Positions 34,887 through 44,427 of a stretch of 64,000 nucleotides of DNA are shown one piece after another. The position numbers and the translations under genes are program-made. The stretch comes from Solirubrobacterales bacterium. Its GTDB lineage: Bacteria > Actinomycetota > Thermoleophilia > Solirubrobacterales > Solirubrobacteraceae. The stretch's first letter is position 1; every line of letters begins with the position of its first letter. The stretch lies in assembly GCA_019240115.1 (NCBI GenBank), contig JAFAYV010000038.1, positions 1 to 64,000 of the forward strand, written 5' to 3'. The notes beneath the pieces were generated by a model. The model saw only the letters and a list, made by a program, of their open reading frames with translations, ran no database searches and was not told where the DNA came from.

Positions 34887-35993
34887 TCACTGTTGCCCGC
34901 GGCGCTCCTCGATGCCGTCGAGCAGACGGGTCATCGCGTCCTCGAACTGCTTGACGCCGTCGACGAGCAGCTCGTCGGTGACCTCGCTCATGTCGATGCC
35001 CGCGTTGGCGAGCGCCTGCAGCGTCTCGTCGGGGTTGCGCTCCGCGGTCGGGCCCGACACCGTGCCGTGGTCGCCGACCGCCTCCAGGGTGCTCAGCGGC
35101 ATCGTCGAGACGGTGTGCGGGCCGACGAGGTCGTCGACGTACATGGTGTCGCGGTAGGCGGAGTTCTTGACGCCCGTCGACGCCCACAGCGGGCGCTGCA
35201 CGTGCGCGCCCCCGTGGTGCAGCGCGTCCCAGCGCGGCTCGGAGAAGATCCGCTGAAAGCTCCGGTAGGCGTGGCGCGCGTTGGCGATCGCGGCGGTGCC
35301 GAGCAGCTCGTCGTGCCCGCTGCCGTCCAGGCGCTTGTCGACCGCACCGTCGATCCGCGAGACGAAGAAGCTCGCCACCGAGGCGACGTCGAGCGGCAGG
35401 CCCTCGGCCTGGCGACGCTCGAGCCCCTTCAGGTAGGCGTCGGCGACGCGCTCGTAGGCCTCGACGGCGAACAGGAGCGTGATGTTGATGTTGATGCCCT
35501 CGTAGATCCCCTGCTCGATCGCGCCGAGGCCCTCGGGCGTGCCGGGGATCTTGATCATCACGTTGGGTCGGTTCACCCGCTGCCAGAAGCTGCGCGCGGC
35601 CTCGATCGACGTCTGCTCGTCGTGGGCGAGATCGGCGGCGACCTCGAGCGAGACGAACCCGTCCTGGTGGTTGGCGCTCTCATAGGTCTCGCGCAGGACG
35701 TCGCACGCGGCCTGGACGTCCGCGATCGCGATGTGCTCGTAGATCTCCTGGGCGCTCAGCGACTGCCCGAACAGCTCGTGCAGCTGCTCGTCATAGTCGT
35801 CGGACTCGAGGATCGCCTTCTCGAAGATCGACGGGTTCGAGGTCACGCCGCGCAGCGAGTCCTCGGAGACCAGCCGCGCGAGCTCGCCCTCCTTGATCAG
35901 CGAGCGACGCAGGAGGTCGAGCCACGGGCTCGTGCCCGCTTCGAGCAGCCTGCGGAGATTGGCGTTGACGTTTGTGGCTTCGGTCGTGCTCAT
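34887..35993 (-). CDS. tal: transaldolase
   Basis: A 368-residue long-form actinobacterial transaldolase. SLRGVTSNPSIFEKAILESD, VMIKIPGTPEGLGAIEQGIY with the Schiff-base Lys in the MIKIPGT motif, and GININITLLFAVEAYERVAD are diagnostic. It is 43 bp upstream of gnd and leads the pentose phosphate run. An intergenic repeat array separates it from pfp. Confidence 0.93.
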   Translation of the reverse strand: MSTTEATNVNANLRRLLEAGTSPWLDLLRRSLIKEGELARLVSEDSLRGVTSNPSIFEKAILESDDYDEQLHELFGQSLSAQEIYEHIAIADVQAACDVLRETYESANHQDGFVSLEVAADLAHDEQTSIEAARSFWQRVNRPNVMIKIPGTPEGLGAIEQGIYEGININITLLFAVEAYERVADAYLKGLERRQAEGLPLDVASVASFFVSRIDGAVDKRLDGSGHDELLGTAAIANARHAYRSFQRIFSEPRWDALHHGGAHVQRPLWASTGVKNSAYRDTMYVDDLVGPHTVSTMPLSTLEAVGDHGTVSGPTAERNPDETLQALANAGIDMSEVTDELLVDGVKQFEDAMTRLLDGIEERRGQQ

Positions 35994-36079
35994 GATGGCG
36001 CTCCGTGTGCGTTTGAGACCGTCAAGACCAGCATAGAGCCATCCCCGCGCGCCGCAACGCCGCGGGTTGCGCGACCGGT

Positions 36080-36240
36080 GGTCGTCAGCCGAAGCGAACG
36101 GTCGTCGTCGCCGAAGCGAACGGTCGTCGTCGGCGCACGCGCGAACGGCCGTCGTCGGCGCACGCGCGAACGGCCGTCGTCAGCGCACGCGCGAACGGTC
36201 GTCGTCAGCGCACGCGCGAACGGTCGTCGTCAGCCGAAGA
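36080..36240. repeat. 25-bp tandem array containing the pfp terminus
   Basis: GAACGG(T/C)CGTCGTC recurs at 36096, 36118, 36143, 36168, 36193 and 36218 (spacing 22 then 25 bp). The outer units carry TCAGCCGAAG, which is the pfp stop with its last codons (LFG-stop); inner units replace it with a GCGCACGC variant. It lies between pfp and tal. Confidence 0.88.
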
Positions 36241-37267
36241 GCACCCCGTAGCGCTCGTACTCCGCCACTGGGACGCGCCGAACCTCGGCAACCGCGTCGG
36301 CGAGGCGCACGGGCTCGATCTCGGTCGCGTGCAGGGCGATCATCGTTCCCCACTCGCCGGCGTGAGCGGCGTCGACAGCGGCGAGCCCGAGGCGGGTCGC
36401 CAGGACCCGGTCAAAGGCGGTCGGCGTGCCGCCCCGCTGCACGTGGCCGAGCACGGTGGCGCGCGTCTCGTACCCGGTGCGCGACTCGATCTCGCGCTCG
36501 AGCGCCTGGCCGATCCCGCCGAGCCGCGGGTGACCGAACTCGTCGAGCTCGCCGGTGGCCACGCTCATCGTGCCCGCGATCGGCATCGCCCCCTCGGCGG
36601 CGACGACGATCGAGAAGTAGCGCCCGCGCCCGTGGCGGCGGCCGATGAGCCGGCACACCTCGTCGATGTCGAACGGGATCTCGGGGATCAGGATGACGTC
36701 GGCCCCGCCGGCGAGCCCGGAGTGCAGCGCGATCCAGCCGGCGTTGCGGCCCATGACCTCGACGACGAGGATCCGATGGTGGCTCTCGGCCGTCGTGTGC
36801 AGCCGGTCGATGGCGTCGGAGGCGACCTGGAGCGCGGTGTCGAAGCCGAAGGTCTGATCGGTCGCCCCGAGGTCGTTGTCGATCGTCTTGGGCACCCCGA
36901 TGACGTTGATGCCGTCCAGCGAGAGCTGGCTGGCGGCGCCGAGCGTGTCCTCGCCGCCGATCGCGATCAGGCCGTCGAGGCGATGTCGCTCCAGGCAGGC
37001 GCGCACTGTCGCGGTGCCGTCGGGCCGCCGGGCCGGATTGGTCCGCGAGCTGCCGAGGATGGTTCCCCCGCGGGGCAGGATCCCGCGCACCGACTCGATC
37101 GTCAGCTCCTCCTGGAAGTCCTCGAGCACCCCTCGCCAGCCGTTGCGAAAGCCGATCAGCTGATCGCCGTGCTCGTCGATCCCCTTGCGCACGGCGGCGC
37201 GGATGACCGCGTTGAGCCCCGGGCAGTCGCCGCCCCCGGTGAGCAGGCCGAGTCGCATCGCGGACAT
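36230..37267 (-). CDS. pfp: 6-phosphofructokinase, probably pyrophosphate-dependent
   Basis: A 345-residue PfkA-fold protein. LLTGGGDCPGLNAVIRA, IGGEDTLGAA, VPKTIDNDL, MGRNAGWIAL and LGHVQRGGTPTAFDR are conserved. D107 in GGED and K127 in PKTIDND correspond to the D104/K124 pair (E. coli numbering) of PPi-dependent enzymes such as that of Amycolatopsis; ATP enzymes have Gly at the first site. The reaction would be reversible. ATG 37267 and ATG 37258 (MRLG) are both possible; neither has a clear ribosome site. Confidence 0.88.
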   Translation of the reverse strand: MSAMRLGLLTGGGDCPGLNAVIRAAVRKGIDEHGDQLIGFRNGWRGVLEDFQEELTIESVRGILPRGGTILGSSRTNPARRPDGTATVRACLERHRLDGLIAIGGEDTLGAASQLSLDGINVIGVPKTIDNDLGATDQTFGFDTALQVASDAIDRLHTTAESHHRILVVEVMGRNAGWIALHSGLAGGADVILIPEIPFDIDEVCRLIGRRHGRGRYFSIVVAAEGAMPIAGTMSVATGELDEFGHPRLGGIGQALEREIESRTGYETRATVLGHVQRGGTPTAFDRVLATRLGLAAVDAAHAGEWGTMIALHATEIEPVRLADAVAEVRRVPVAEYERYGVLFG

Positions 37268-37293
37268 GCTAGGCGCGCCCGCGGCGGCGGACT

Positions 37294-37390
37294 GGTCGCT
37301 GCCGTCGCTACGGCCGGCGCTCCGGTCGCTCCCGTCGCTACGTGGTCGCTCCCGTCGCTGTGGTGGTCGCTCCCGTCGCTACGGTGTGGC
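37294..37390. repeat. 20-30-bp tandem array between pfp and the FUSC gene
   Basis: GGTCGCTsCCGTCGCT recurs at 37294, 37324, 37344 and 37365. It lies between two divergent start codons (37267 and 37449), so unlike the other arrays it may sit in a promoter region. Confidence 0.82.
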
Positions 37391-37448
37391 TACGGTGGCC
37401 GTTCCGGTTGCGGACGGCCACTAGCGTAGCCGTGATGTGGAGGCCCGG

Positions 37449-38552
37449 ATGATCACTCGCGGCGCCCGAGCGACCGCTCGAGGCGTTCCTGGCGCCGCAA
37501 TCGTGACCCGCGCAGGCGGCGACGCCCGGCGGCGCGTGCTCCAGTCGTTCGCGGCGGTGCTCGAGGCGGCGCTCGCGGCCTCGCTGGCATGGGCGTTCGC
37601 GCACGACGTGCTCGGTCACACCGAGCCGTTCTTCGCCCCGATCGCGGCGGCGATCTCGCTGTCGACGAGCTACATCCAGCGCAGCCGGCGGATCGCTCAG
37701 ATGATCGCCGGGGTGCTGCTCGGCATCGGCGTCGCCGAGCTGGCGCATCCGCTGCTCGGCTCGAGCACGCTCGCGCTCGGGATCACGGTGCTGACGACGA
37801 TGGTGGTCGCGCTCGCGCTCGGCGCCGGGTTCTTCGGCGACGGGATGATGTTCCCCAACCAGGCGGCGGTCTCCGCGGTCCTCGTCGTCACCGTCCACCG
37901 GCACGGCACCGGCGCCGAGCGCGCCATCGACGTGCTCGTCGGCGGCGTGGCGGCCCTGCTCGTCGGCGTCCTGGTGTTCCCGTCGAACCCGGTGCGGATC
38001 CTCGCCGACGCCGAGGGCGACCTCCTGTGCGTGCTCGCCGAGCGGCTCGGCGCGGTCGGATCGGCGCTGGGCGCGGACGAGACCGTCGATGACGCCTGGA
38101 CGCTCGGCGCGGGACACGACATCCACCGCCGGCTCAGCGCGCTGAACCGCGCGCGCGCCACGGCGCGTCTCGGCGTTCGCACCGCCCCGCGCCGCTGGCA
38201 CCTGCGCCGCACGATCGATGCCGAGGTGACGCGCACGGCGCAGCTCGACCTGCTCGCCAACGCGGTCATCAGCCTCATCCGCGCGGCCACCCTGCGCCGC
38301 GACGGGCGCGCCGCCCCCGCGCCGGAGCTGCGCGATCGCATCGCATCTCTCGCCGCCGACCTCGGCCGACTCGCGATCGCCCCGCGGCCGTGGGCGCCCG
38401 AGCTGCTCGGGCAGCTGCGATGCCATGCCGAGGACGCCGTCGAGGAGGTCGGCGAGCGCCGGGTCGACTCCGACCAGGTCGTCGCTGCGATCCTGCGCGC
38501 GACGGCGCGCGACCTGATCGCCGTGACCGAGCCCCGCCCTCTGGCAGAGTGA
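37449..38552 (+). CDS. FUSC-family membrane protein (aromatic acid exporter-like)
   Basis: About 367 residues. The first 180 contain five or six hydrophobic helices with the FUSC features AFAHDVLGHTEPFFAPIAAA and SLSTSYIQRSRRIAQMIAGV then LLGIGVAELAHPL; the C-terminal half is cytoplasmic helices. Relatives export aromatic acids or fusaric acid. ATG 37449 has GGAGG 5 bases upstream; the earlier GTG 37437 does not. It overlaps the Crp-like regulator by GTGA. Confidence 0.82.
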   Translation: MITRGARATARGVPGAAIVTRAGGDARRRVLQSFAAVLEAALAASLAWAFAHDVLGHTEPFFAPIAAAISLSTSYIQRSRRIAQMIAGVLLGIGVAELAHPLLGSSTLALGITVLTTMVVALALGAGFFGDGMMFPNQAAVSAVLVVTVHRHGTGAERAIDVLVGGVAALLVGVLVFPSNPVRILADAEGDLLCVLAERLGAVGSALGADETVDDAWTLGAGHDIHRRLSALNRARATARLGVRTAPRRWHLRRTIDAEVTRTAQLDLLANAVISLIRAATLRRDGRAAPAPELRDRIASLAADLGRLAIAPRPWAPELLGQLRCHAEDAVEEVGERRVDSDQVVAAILRATARDLIAVTEPRPLAE

Positions 38553-39292
38553 CCAGGGTGATTCCCATCGGCCGCGCGAACGCGAACGTCTGCTATCCGC
38601 TCCAGGAGGACGTGGAGCTCGCGGAGGCGATCGACCCCGATCGCCGCGAGGCGGCCGCCGACGCCCTGGCGGCGCGAGCGATCGAGGTGCCCGCGGGCGC
38701 CTGGCAAGGCTACCCGGCGGCCGCCAGCCAGCTCGGGCTGCTCGTGCTCGAGGGCGTGCTCGTCCACCGCGTCGGGATCGAGGAGCGCTACAGCGCCGAG
38801 GTGCTCGGCGACGGCGACGTGCTGCGCTCGCTGCGCGACGAGCCCACGAGCTCGACGCTGCCGGTCTGCGATCGCTGGCTCGTGCTCGAGCCGTCCCGCC
38901 TGGCGCTGCTCGACGAGCGCTTCGTGCGCCAGATGACCGCCTTCCCGCAGCTCGCGGGCCGCCTGTTCGCCCGCTCGGTGCTGCGCACCCGTCAGCTCGC
39001 GGTCACCATGGCGATCGTCCACCAGGCGCGCGTCGACGTGCGCCTGCACATGCTGTTCTGGCATCTCGCCGGCCGCTGGGGCCGGGTGCGGGCCGACGGG
39101 GTCGTCGTGCGCCTGCGGCTGACGCACACGATCCTCGCCGAGCTCGTGGCGGCGCGCCGCCCGACGGTCACCAGCGCCCTGACCGAGCTCGCCCGCCGCG
39201 GCGTGCTGCGCCCCACCGCCGACGGCTGGCTGCTCTCCGGGACTCCGCCGGCGGACCTGCCGACGGCCGAGACCGCCGCGCCGACGGTCTAG
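38549..39292 (+). CDS. Crp/Fnr-family transcriptional regulator
   Basis: A 247-residue protein with a diverged cyclic-nucleotide-like N-domain and a C-terminal winged helix ([20 protein letters not shown] then [14 protein letters not shown]). The start of the N-domain ([20 protein letters not shown]) is unlike canonical CRP. The GTG start overlaps the FUSC stop. Its stop overlaps the convergent xylA stop in CTAG. It likely controls its own operon; the effector is unknown. Confidence 0.83.
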   Translation: MTRVIPIGRANANVCYPLQEDVELAEAIDPDRREAAADALAARAIEVPAGAWQGYPAAASQLGLLVLEGVLVHRVGIEERYSAEVLGDGDVLRSLRDEPTSSTLPVCDRWLVLEPSRLALLDERFVRQMTAFPQLAGRLFARSVLRTRQLAVTMAIVHQARVDVRLHMLFWHLAGRWGRVRADGVVVRLRLTHTILAELVAARRPTVTSALTELARRGVLRPTADGWLLSGTPPADLPTAETAAPTV

Positions 39293-40437
39293 CGAGTCCC
39301 GAGCAGGACATCGACGACGAGCTGGTCGAGCTGCTCGTTGGCGTAGCCGCGCCGGGCGAGGACGTCGAGGTCACCGGCGGCGGCCCGCAGTGCATCGGCC
39401 TCCTCAAGGCCCGCGCACGACGGCTTGCCAAGCTCACCCGCGCCGGCGGCGGCGAGCGCCTCGGCGACCTCGGGCAGCGCGTCGAAGTGGCGGGCCTTCT
39501 CGGCGAGCGCCCGATAGGTGCTCATGCAGCCGCGCGCAAATGCCCACACGTCGGCCTCGTCGGCGTTGCGGTACGGGTGGGCGTCGAAGTGGCGCGGCCC
39601 GGCATATCCGGCGCGCTCGAGCAGCCGCACGAGTTCGAAGGCCTCCTTGAGGTCCTCGGCGCCGAAGCGGAAGTCCTGGTCGTAGCGGCCGATCCGCTGG
39701 CCGTTGAGGTCGATGTGGAAGAGCTTGCCCGCCCACAGGGCCTGGCCGACCCCGTGATGGAAGGACAGCCCGGCCATCGTCTCGTGGGCCACCTCGGGAT
39801 TGACCCCGACCATCGCGGGCCGCTGCAGCGTCGTGATGAAGTGCAGCGCGTGGCCGACGGTCGGCAAGAAGATGTCGCCTCGGGGCTCGTTGGGCTTGGG
39901 CTCGATCGCGAAGCGCAGCGCGTAGCCCTGCTCGACGACGTAGTCGGCGAGCACGTCGATCGCCTCGCGATAGCGCTCCAGCGCGTCGCGGGGGTCCTTG
40001 GCGGTCCCCACCTCGGTCCCCTCGCGCCCGCCCCAGAAGACGTAGACCTCGGCACCCAGCTCGGCGCCGAGGTCGATCGAGAGCATCGCCTTGCCGATCG
40101 CGGCGCGGCGGACGGCGCGATCGTTGGAGGTGAAGGCGCCGTCCTTGAACGCGGGGTGCGTGAACAGGTTCGTCGTCGCCATCCCCACCCCGAGCCCCCG
40201 GTCGCGCAGCGCCTCACCGAAGCGGGCGACGATCCGGTCGCGCTCCGCGGCGGGGGTGCCGTAGGGGACGAGGTCGTCGTCGTGCAGGCTGACGCCCCAG
40301 GCGCCGGCGTCGGCGAGCTTGTGGACGGTGTCGACGGGGTCGCGCGGCGGGCGCGTCGGCTCGCCGAACGGGTCGCGGCCGGGATGGCCGACGGTCCACA
40401 GGCCGAAGGTGAAACGGGGCTCCTCGGTGGTGCTCAT
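39289..40437 (-). CDS. xylA: xylose isomerase
   Basis: A 382-residue short-form (class I) actinobacterial enzyme. [34 protein letters not shown] (catalytic His), [33 protein letters not shown] (metal Glu and Lys), [20 protein letters not shown] and [12 protein letters not shown] are all present. It converts xylose to xylulose, or glucose to fructose. It is divergent from xylB with only 38 bp between starts. Confidence 0.95.
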   Translation of the reverse strand: MSTTEEPRFTFGLWTVGHPGRDPFGEPTRPPRDPVDTVHKLADAGAWGVSLHDDDLVPYGTPAAERDRIVARFGEALRDRGLGVGMATTNLFTHPAFKDGAFTSNDRAVRRAAIGKAMLSIDLGAELGAEVYVFWGGREGTEVGTAKDPRDALERYREAIDVLADYVVEQGYALRFAIEPKPNEPRGDIFLPTVGHALHFITTLQRPAMVGVNPEVAHETMAGLSFHHGVGQALWAGKLFHIDLNGQRIGRYDQDFRFGAEDLKEAFELVRLLERAGYAGPRHFDAHPYRNADEADVWAFARGCMSTYRALAEKARHFDALPEVAEALAAAGAGELGKPSCAGLEEADALRAAAGDLDVLARRGYANEQLDQLVVDVLLGTR

Positions 40438-40475
40438 GGGCGCGTCGCTCCTCTCGTCTCGGGTCAGAGGAGAGA

Positions 40476-41933
40476 ATGCCGACGATGAGCGACGCGCGCC
40501 TGATCGGAGTCGACGTCGGCACCTCCTCGCTGAAGGGCGTGGCGATCGACGAGCGCGGCGCGGTGCTCGCCGAGGCGACCCGGACCTACCGGGTGGCGAT
40601 GCCCCGTCCGGGCTGGTCCGAGCAGGACCCCGAGGACTGGGCGCGGGCCGCCCACGAGGTGCTCGCGGAGCTCGACGCCGAGCACGCCGACGGGGTGGGC
40701 CTCACCGGGCAGATGCACGGGCTCGTCGCGCTCGACTCCGACCGGCGCCCGCTGCGGCCGGCGATCCTGTGGAACGACGGGCGCAGCCAGCCGCAGGCGA
40801 CCGCGATCGAGGAGCGCGTCGGGGTGCAGCGGCTGGTGGAGCTGGGCGGCAACCGGGTGCTCGCCGGGTTCACCGCTCCCAAGCTCGCCTGGCTCGCCGA
40901 GCACGAGCCCGACGTGCACGCCGCGATCGCGCACGTGCTCCTGCCCAAGGACTACGTCCGGCTCGCGCTCTGCGGCGAGCTGGCCACCGACGTCTCCGAC
41001 GCCTCCGGGACGCTGTTGCTCGACGTCGCCGCCCGGGGCTGGAGCTCGGAGCTCGCCGAGATCTTCGCCGTCGACGAGGCGTGGCTGCCGGCGGTCCACG
41101 AGTCGGCGACCGTCACCGGCGCCACCGCCGCCGGGGTGCCGATCGCCGCCGGCGCGGGCGACCAGGCGGCGGGGGCGCTCGGCGTGGCGGTGACCGACGC
41201 CGGCGGACCCGCTTCGCTCGTGCTCGGCACCAGCGGGGTGATGTTCGCGGCGCGCGACGCCTACGCTGCCGACCCCGCCGGCCGGCTGCACGCGTTCTGC
41301 CACGCGCTGCCCGAGCGCTGGCACGTGATGGCCGTCATCCTGTCGGCGGCGGGCGCGCTGCGCTGGCTCGACGACGCGATCGGCCACGGCGACGGGATCC
41401 CGGCGCTGCTCCAGGAGGCCGCCCGCTGGGAGCCGGGCGCCGAGGGCCTAACCTTCGCGCCGTATCTCTCGGGCGAGCGCACGCCGCATGGCGACGTCGA
41501 CGTCCGCGCCGGCTTCGCCGGCCTCGGGCTCCGCCACGATCGCGGGGCGCTGACCCGAGCGCTGCTCGAGGGGGTCGGCCACGCGTTGCGCGACGGCCTC
41601 GACCTGATCGCCGCCGCCGGGGGCCCGGGATCCGGTCCCTCGAGCGCTCGCGCCTCCGGCGGCGGAGCGCGCTCGCAGCTGTGGCTCGAGATCCTCGCCT
41701 CGATCCTCGATCTGCCGCTGGAGCGCACCGAGTCGCAGGCGGGAGCGGCGTACGGGGCCGCCCTGCTCGGCGGGGTCGCCGGCGGGGTGTTCGAGGATGC
41801 GCGCACCGCCGCCCGGCTCGGGGTGCGGATCAGCGGCGAGGTCCTCCCTCGACCCGACTGGGTGGAGCGCTACGCCTCCCAGCGCGAGCGCTACCGCGCC
41901 CTGTACCCGATGCTCGCCGACCTGCCACAGTAG
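40476..41933 (+). CDS. xylB: xylulokinase
   Basis: A 485-residue FGGY kinase. [60 protein letters not shown] and [13 protein letters not shown] are family motifs. It produces xylulose 5-phosphate for the pentose phosphate route encoded nearby. An AGAGGAGAG site lies 3-12 bases before two candidate ATGs (40476, 40485); the second gives MSDARL and more normal spacing. A promoter shared with xylA must lie in the 38-bp gap or inside the coding ends. Confidence 0.93.
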   Translation: MPTMSDARLIGVDVGTSSLKGVAIDERGAVLAEATRTYRVAMPRPGWSEQDPEDWARAAHEVLAELDAEHADGVGLTGQMHGLVALDSDRRPLRPAILWNDGRSQPQATAIEERVGVQRLVELGGNRVLAGFTAPKLAWLAEHEPDVHAAIAHVLLPKDYVRLALCGELATDVSDASGTLLLDVAARGWSSELAEIFAVDEAWLPAVHESATVTGATAAGVPIAAGAGDQAAGALGVAVTDAGGPASLVLGTSGVMFAARDAYAADPAGRLHAFCHALPERWHVMAVILSAAGALRWLDDAIGHGDGIPALLQEAARWEPGAEGLTFAPYLSGERTPHGDVDVRAGFAGLGLRHDRGALTRALLEGVGHALRDGLDLIAAAGGPGSGPSSARASGGGARSQLWLEILASILDLPLERTESQAGAAYGAALLGGVAGGVFEDARTAARLGVRISGEVLPRPDWVERYASQRERYRALYPMLADLPQ

Positions 41934-41937
41934 GGCG

Positions 41938-43350
41938 ATGTCGATTCTGGAGCGCCCGGGAGCCGCCGCCGTCGCCGACGCGATGGGCGCGCTGACAGAT
42001 CTGCTCGGCGTCGACCGCGTGTTCACCGGCGCTGACGTGCTTGCCCAGCACGCCCACGACGAGTCGTTTCATCCCGAGGCGCGGCCCGACGCGGTCGTGT
42101 GGCCGCGAAGCACCGAGGAGGCCGCCGCCATCGTCCGGGTCGCCGCGGCTCACCGCCTGCCGCTCGTCCCGTTCGGCGCCGGAACCTCGCTCGAGGGCCA
42201 TGTCGCGGCGCTCGCGGGCGGGATCAGCGTCGACATGCGCGAGATGAACGCGATCGGGGCCCCTTCGCTCGACGACCTCGACGTCCACGTCCAGGCTGGG
42301 GTCAGCCGCCGTCAGCTCGACGCCCGGCTGCGCCCCGAGGGGGTCTTCTTCTCGGTCGATCCCGGCGCCGACGCGACGATCGGCGGGATGATCGCCACCG
42401 GCGCGTCGGGGACGACGACCGTGCGCTACGGGGCGATGCGCGAGAACGTGCTCTCGATCACCGTCGTCGACGGCCAGGGGCGAGTCGTGCGCACTCACAC
42501 GCGCGCGCGCAAGTCCTCGGCCGGCTACGACCTGACCCGGCTCATGATCGGCTCCGAGGGGACGCTTGGGCTCATCTGCGAGGCGATCCTGCGCGTGCAT
42601 CCGATCCCCGAGGCGGTCGCCGCCGCCCAGTGCACCTTCCCGAGCCTCGAGGACGCGGTGCGCTGCGTCATCCGCGTCGGCCAGCACGCGATCCCGGTCA
42701 CGCGCATCGAGCTCGTCGACGAGCGGTCGATGACCGCGCTCAACTCCCATTTCGAGACCGCGTTCGAGATCGCACCGACGCTGTTCGTCGAGTTCGAGGG
42801 CGCGTCGCGGACCGAGGTCGAGACGCTCGCGCGAGAGACCGCGGCGATCGCCGCCGAGTTCGGGGGCTCGGAGTTCCGCTGGGCGACCGACGAGCGCGAG
42901 CGGCGCCGCCTCTGGCATGCCCGCCACGGCGCGATGGAGGCCGTGCTGGCGACGCGGCCCGGCAGCGGCGCGCTGACCACCGACGTCTGCGTGCCCGTCT
43001 CGGCGCTCGCCGAGTGCATCCGCGAGACCCAGGCCGACATCGCCGAGCACGACCTCCCCTCGGCGATCGTCGGCCACGTGGGCGACGGCAACTTCCACGC
43101 GCTCATCCTCGTCGACCCCGACGATCCGGCCGACATCGCCCGCGGCGAGGCCTTCCACGATCGCCTCGTGCGCCGCGCCCTCGCACACGACGGAACCTGC
43201 AGCGGCGAGCACGGGGTCGGCTACGGCAAGGCGCGCTTCCTCGTCGACGAGCACGGCGTCGCCGGCGTGGAGATGATGCGGGCGATCAAGCACGCGCTCG
43301 ATCCCGACGGGATCTTCAACCCCGGCAAGGGCGCCGCCGCCGCGGACTGA
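41938..43350 (+). CDS. FAD-binding D-lactate/glycolate oxidase (GlcD/DLD family)
   Basis: A 470-residue PCMH-type flavoprotein. LVPFGAGTSLEGHVAALAGG and GADATIGGMIATGASGTTTV bind FAD, and the C-terminal domain ends GTCSGEHGVGYGKARFLVDE then HALDPDGIFNPGKG. HVGDGNFHALI carries the conserved metal-binding His. It oxidises 2-hydroxy acids such as D-lactate or glycolate. No GlcE/GlcF partner is adjacent. It follows xylB by 4 bp, so is probably in the same transcript. Confidence 0.88.
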   Translation: MSILERPGAAAVADAMGALTDLLGVDRVFTGADVLAQHAHDESFHPEARPDAVVWPRSTEEAAAIVRVAAAHRLPLVPFGAGTSLEGHVAALAGGISVDMREMNAIGAPSLDDLDVHVQAGVSRRQLDARLRPEGVFFSVDPGADATIGGMIATGASGTTTVRYGAMRENVLSITVVDGQGRVVRTHTRARKSSAGYDLTRLMIGSEGTLGLICEAILRVHPIPEAVAAAQCTFPSLEDAVRCVIRVGQHAIPVTRIELVDERSMTALNSHFETAFEIAPTLFVEFEGASRTEVETLARETAAIAAEFGGSEFRWATDERERRRLWHARHGAMEAVLATRPGSGALTTDVCVPVSALAECIRETQADIAEHDLPSAIVGHVGDGNFHALILVDPDDPADIARGEAFHDRLVRRALAHDGTCSGEHGVGYGKARFLVDEHGVAGVEMMRAIKHALDPDGIFNPGKGAAAAD

Positions 43351-43433
43351 GGCGGCCCGTCGCAGGCTCCGACGTCCGGGCGCGGACGCGATCGCTTCGC
43401 GCCCGCGGGAAGGCCATCTAGGGTGCCCGCACC

Positions 43434-43601
43434 GTGTCCTACGTGGTCTGCCCTCGCTGTGGACTGAGCCTCCGCGTGCGCTACTCGAACCTCGTCCTCG
43501 AGCACTGTCCGCGCTGCCTGGCGCGGCGCGGAGTGGCGACGCCGATGCGGGTCATCGAGCGCCCGCCCGAGCCCGACCGCGACCCGGACGCCCCGAGCTG
43601 A
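43434..43601 (+). CDS. 55-residue zinc-ribbon protein
   Basis: A short frame from GTG encoding VSYVVCPRCGLSLRVRYSNL then VLEHCPRCLARRG: two CPxC knuckles 19 residues apart (cysteines 6, 9, 25, 28). The tail is Pro/Asp-rich (PPEPDRDPDAPS). The even third-position GC and compact motif support a real gene. Function unknown; nucleic-acid or protein binding is an inference. Confidence 0.65.
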   Translation: MSYVVCPRCGLSLRVRYSNLVLEHCPRCLARRGVATPMRVIERPPEPDRDPDAPS

Positions 43602-43660
43602 GCGCCGGGCCGGCGCGGGAGCGTGTAGCGCTTGCGCGACCGCCGACCTCTCAGGCTCGC

Positions 43661-43795
43661 CGCAACGCCGGGGGTGGCCGCCAATAAGGGCTCGGCGCAA
43701 CGCCGGGGGTGGCCGCCACTAAGGGTCGCCGCAACGCCGGGGGTGGCCGCCAATAAGGGTCACCGCAACGCCGGGGGTGGCCGCCAATAAGCCGG
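43661..43795. repeat. 34-bp tandem array, four copies
   Basis: CGCAACGCCGGGGGTGGCCG begins at 43661, 43696, 43730 and 43764 (spacing 35, 34, 34). Units are joined by CCAATAAGGGTC-type linkers. It lies 3' of the zinc-ribbon gene. Confidence 0.92.
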
Positions 43796-44427
43796 TCCGG
43801 CGCGACGGATCGGCTGCCACCCTGTCACCGCATCGGGTCGCGGTGTCGCGAACCCGTGCGGTGACCGCCAGCCGCGGCGTCGCGCCCAGCCGACTGGGTT
43901 GAGGATCGACTTCTGGCCTGAGGCGTACATGCGTGCCGATGTCCGCGCTGCGAGCGGGGGTGGCGCGACTTCGGCGCGCACGGCGAGGCGGCGCAAGTCG
44001 TTTTACCCCCATCGAGCGGGGGCCGCACGACAGGCAGCCGTCGCGGGTGTCGGCGGTGTCGCGCTGCCCCCGGACCACGGGCCCTCCGGCGGCCGGTTTG
44101 CCCGAGCTCTCCCGGCCGCTTCGTTCCAGCGCTCCGCGGCTGCATCGCCCCAGCGCTCCGCGGCCGCCGTCCCAGCGCCTCCGCGGCCGCCGTCCCAGCG
44201 CCTCCGCGCCCGCTTCGTCCCAGCGCCTCCCCGGCCGATGGCCGCCGCAACGTTCCCAGGCGCCTGACTGGCGAGCGCACAGCACGAAGCAGACGTCAGC
44301 CTTGGGACCGGGACCACCACCCCACTTTGATCCGATCCCGTTGGGCGCCAGCGGCCATCCCCAATCACTGGCGGCCGCGCCGCGGCAGCGCGAGAGCCCG
44401 TGCGACCGCCAGCCCTATGCTCGACGG
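43796..44427. other. 630-bp gap with a second, weaker array
   Basis: No gene is supported. CAGCGC(C)TCCGCGGCCGC-type units of 22-25 bp recur at 44127, 44151, 44173, 44196 and 44221. Open frames here on both strands are low-complexity (Pro/Arg/Ala or Gly/Arg) and arise from the repeats. The frame joined to the downstream SDR is not a plausible extension. Confidence 0.6.

Noticed and set aside
43933-44427. N-terminal extension of the SDR at 44428
   Set aside because: The extension is low-complexity Pro/Arg/Ser encoded by repeats; SDR homology starts right after GTG 44428.
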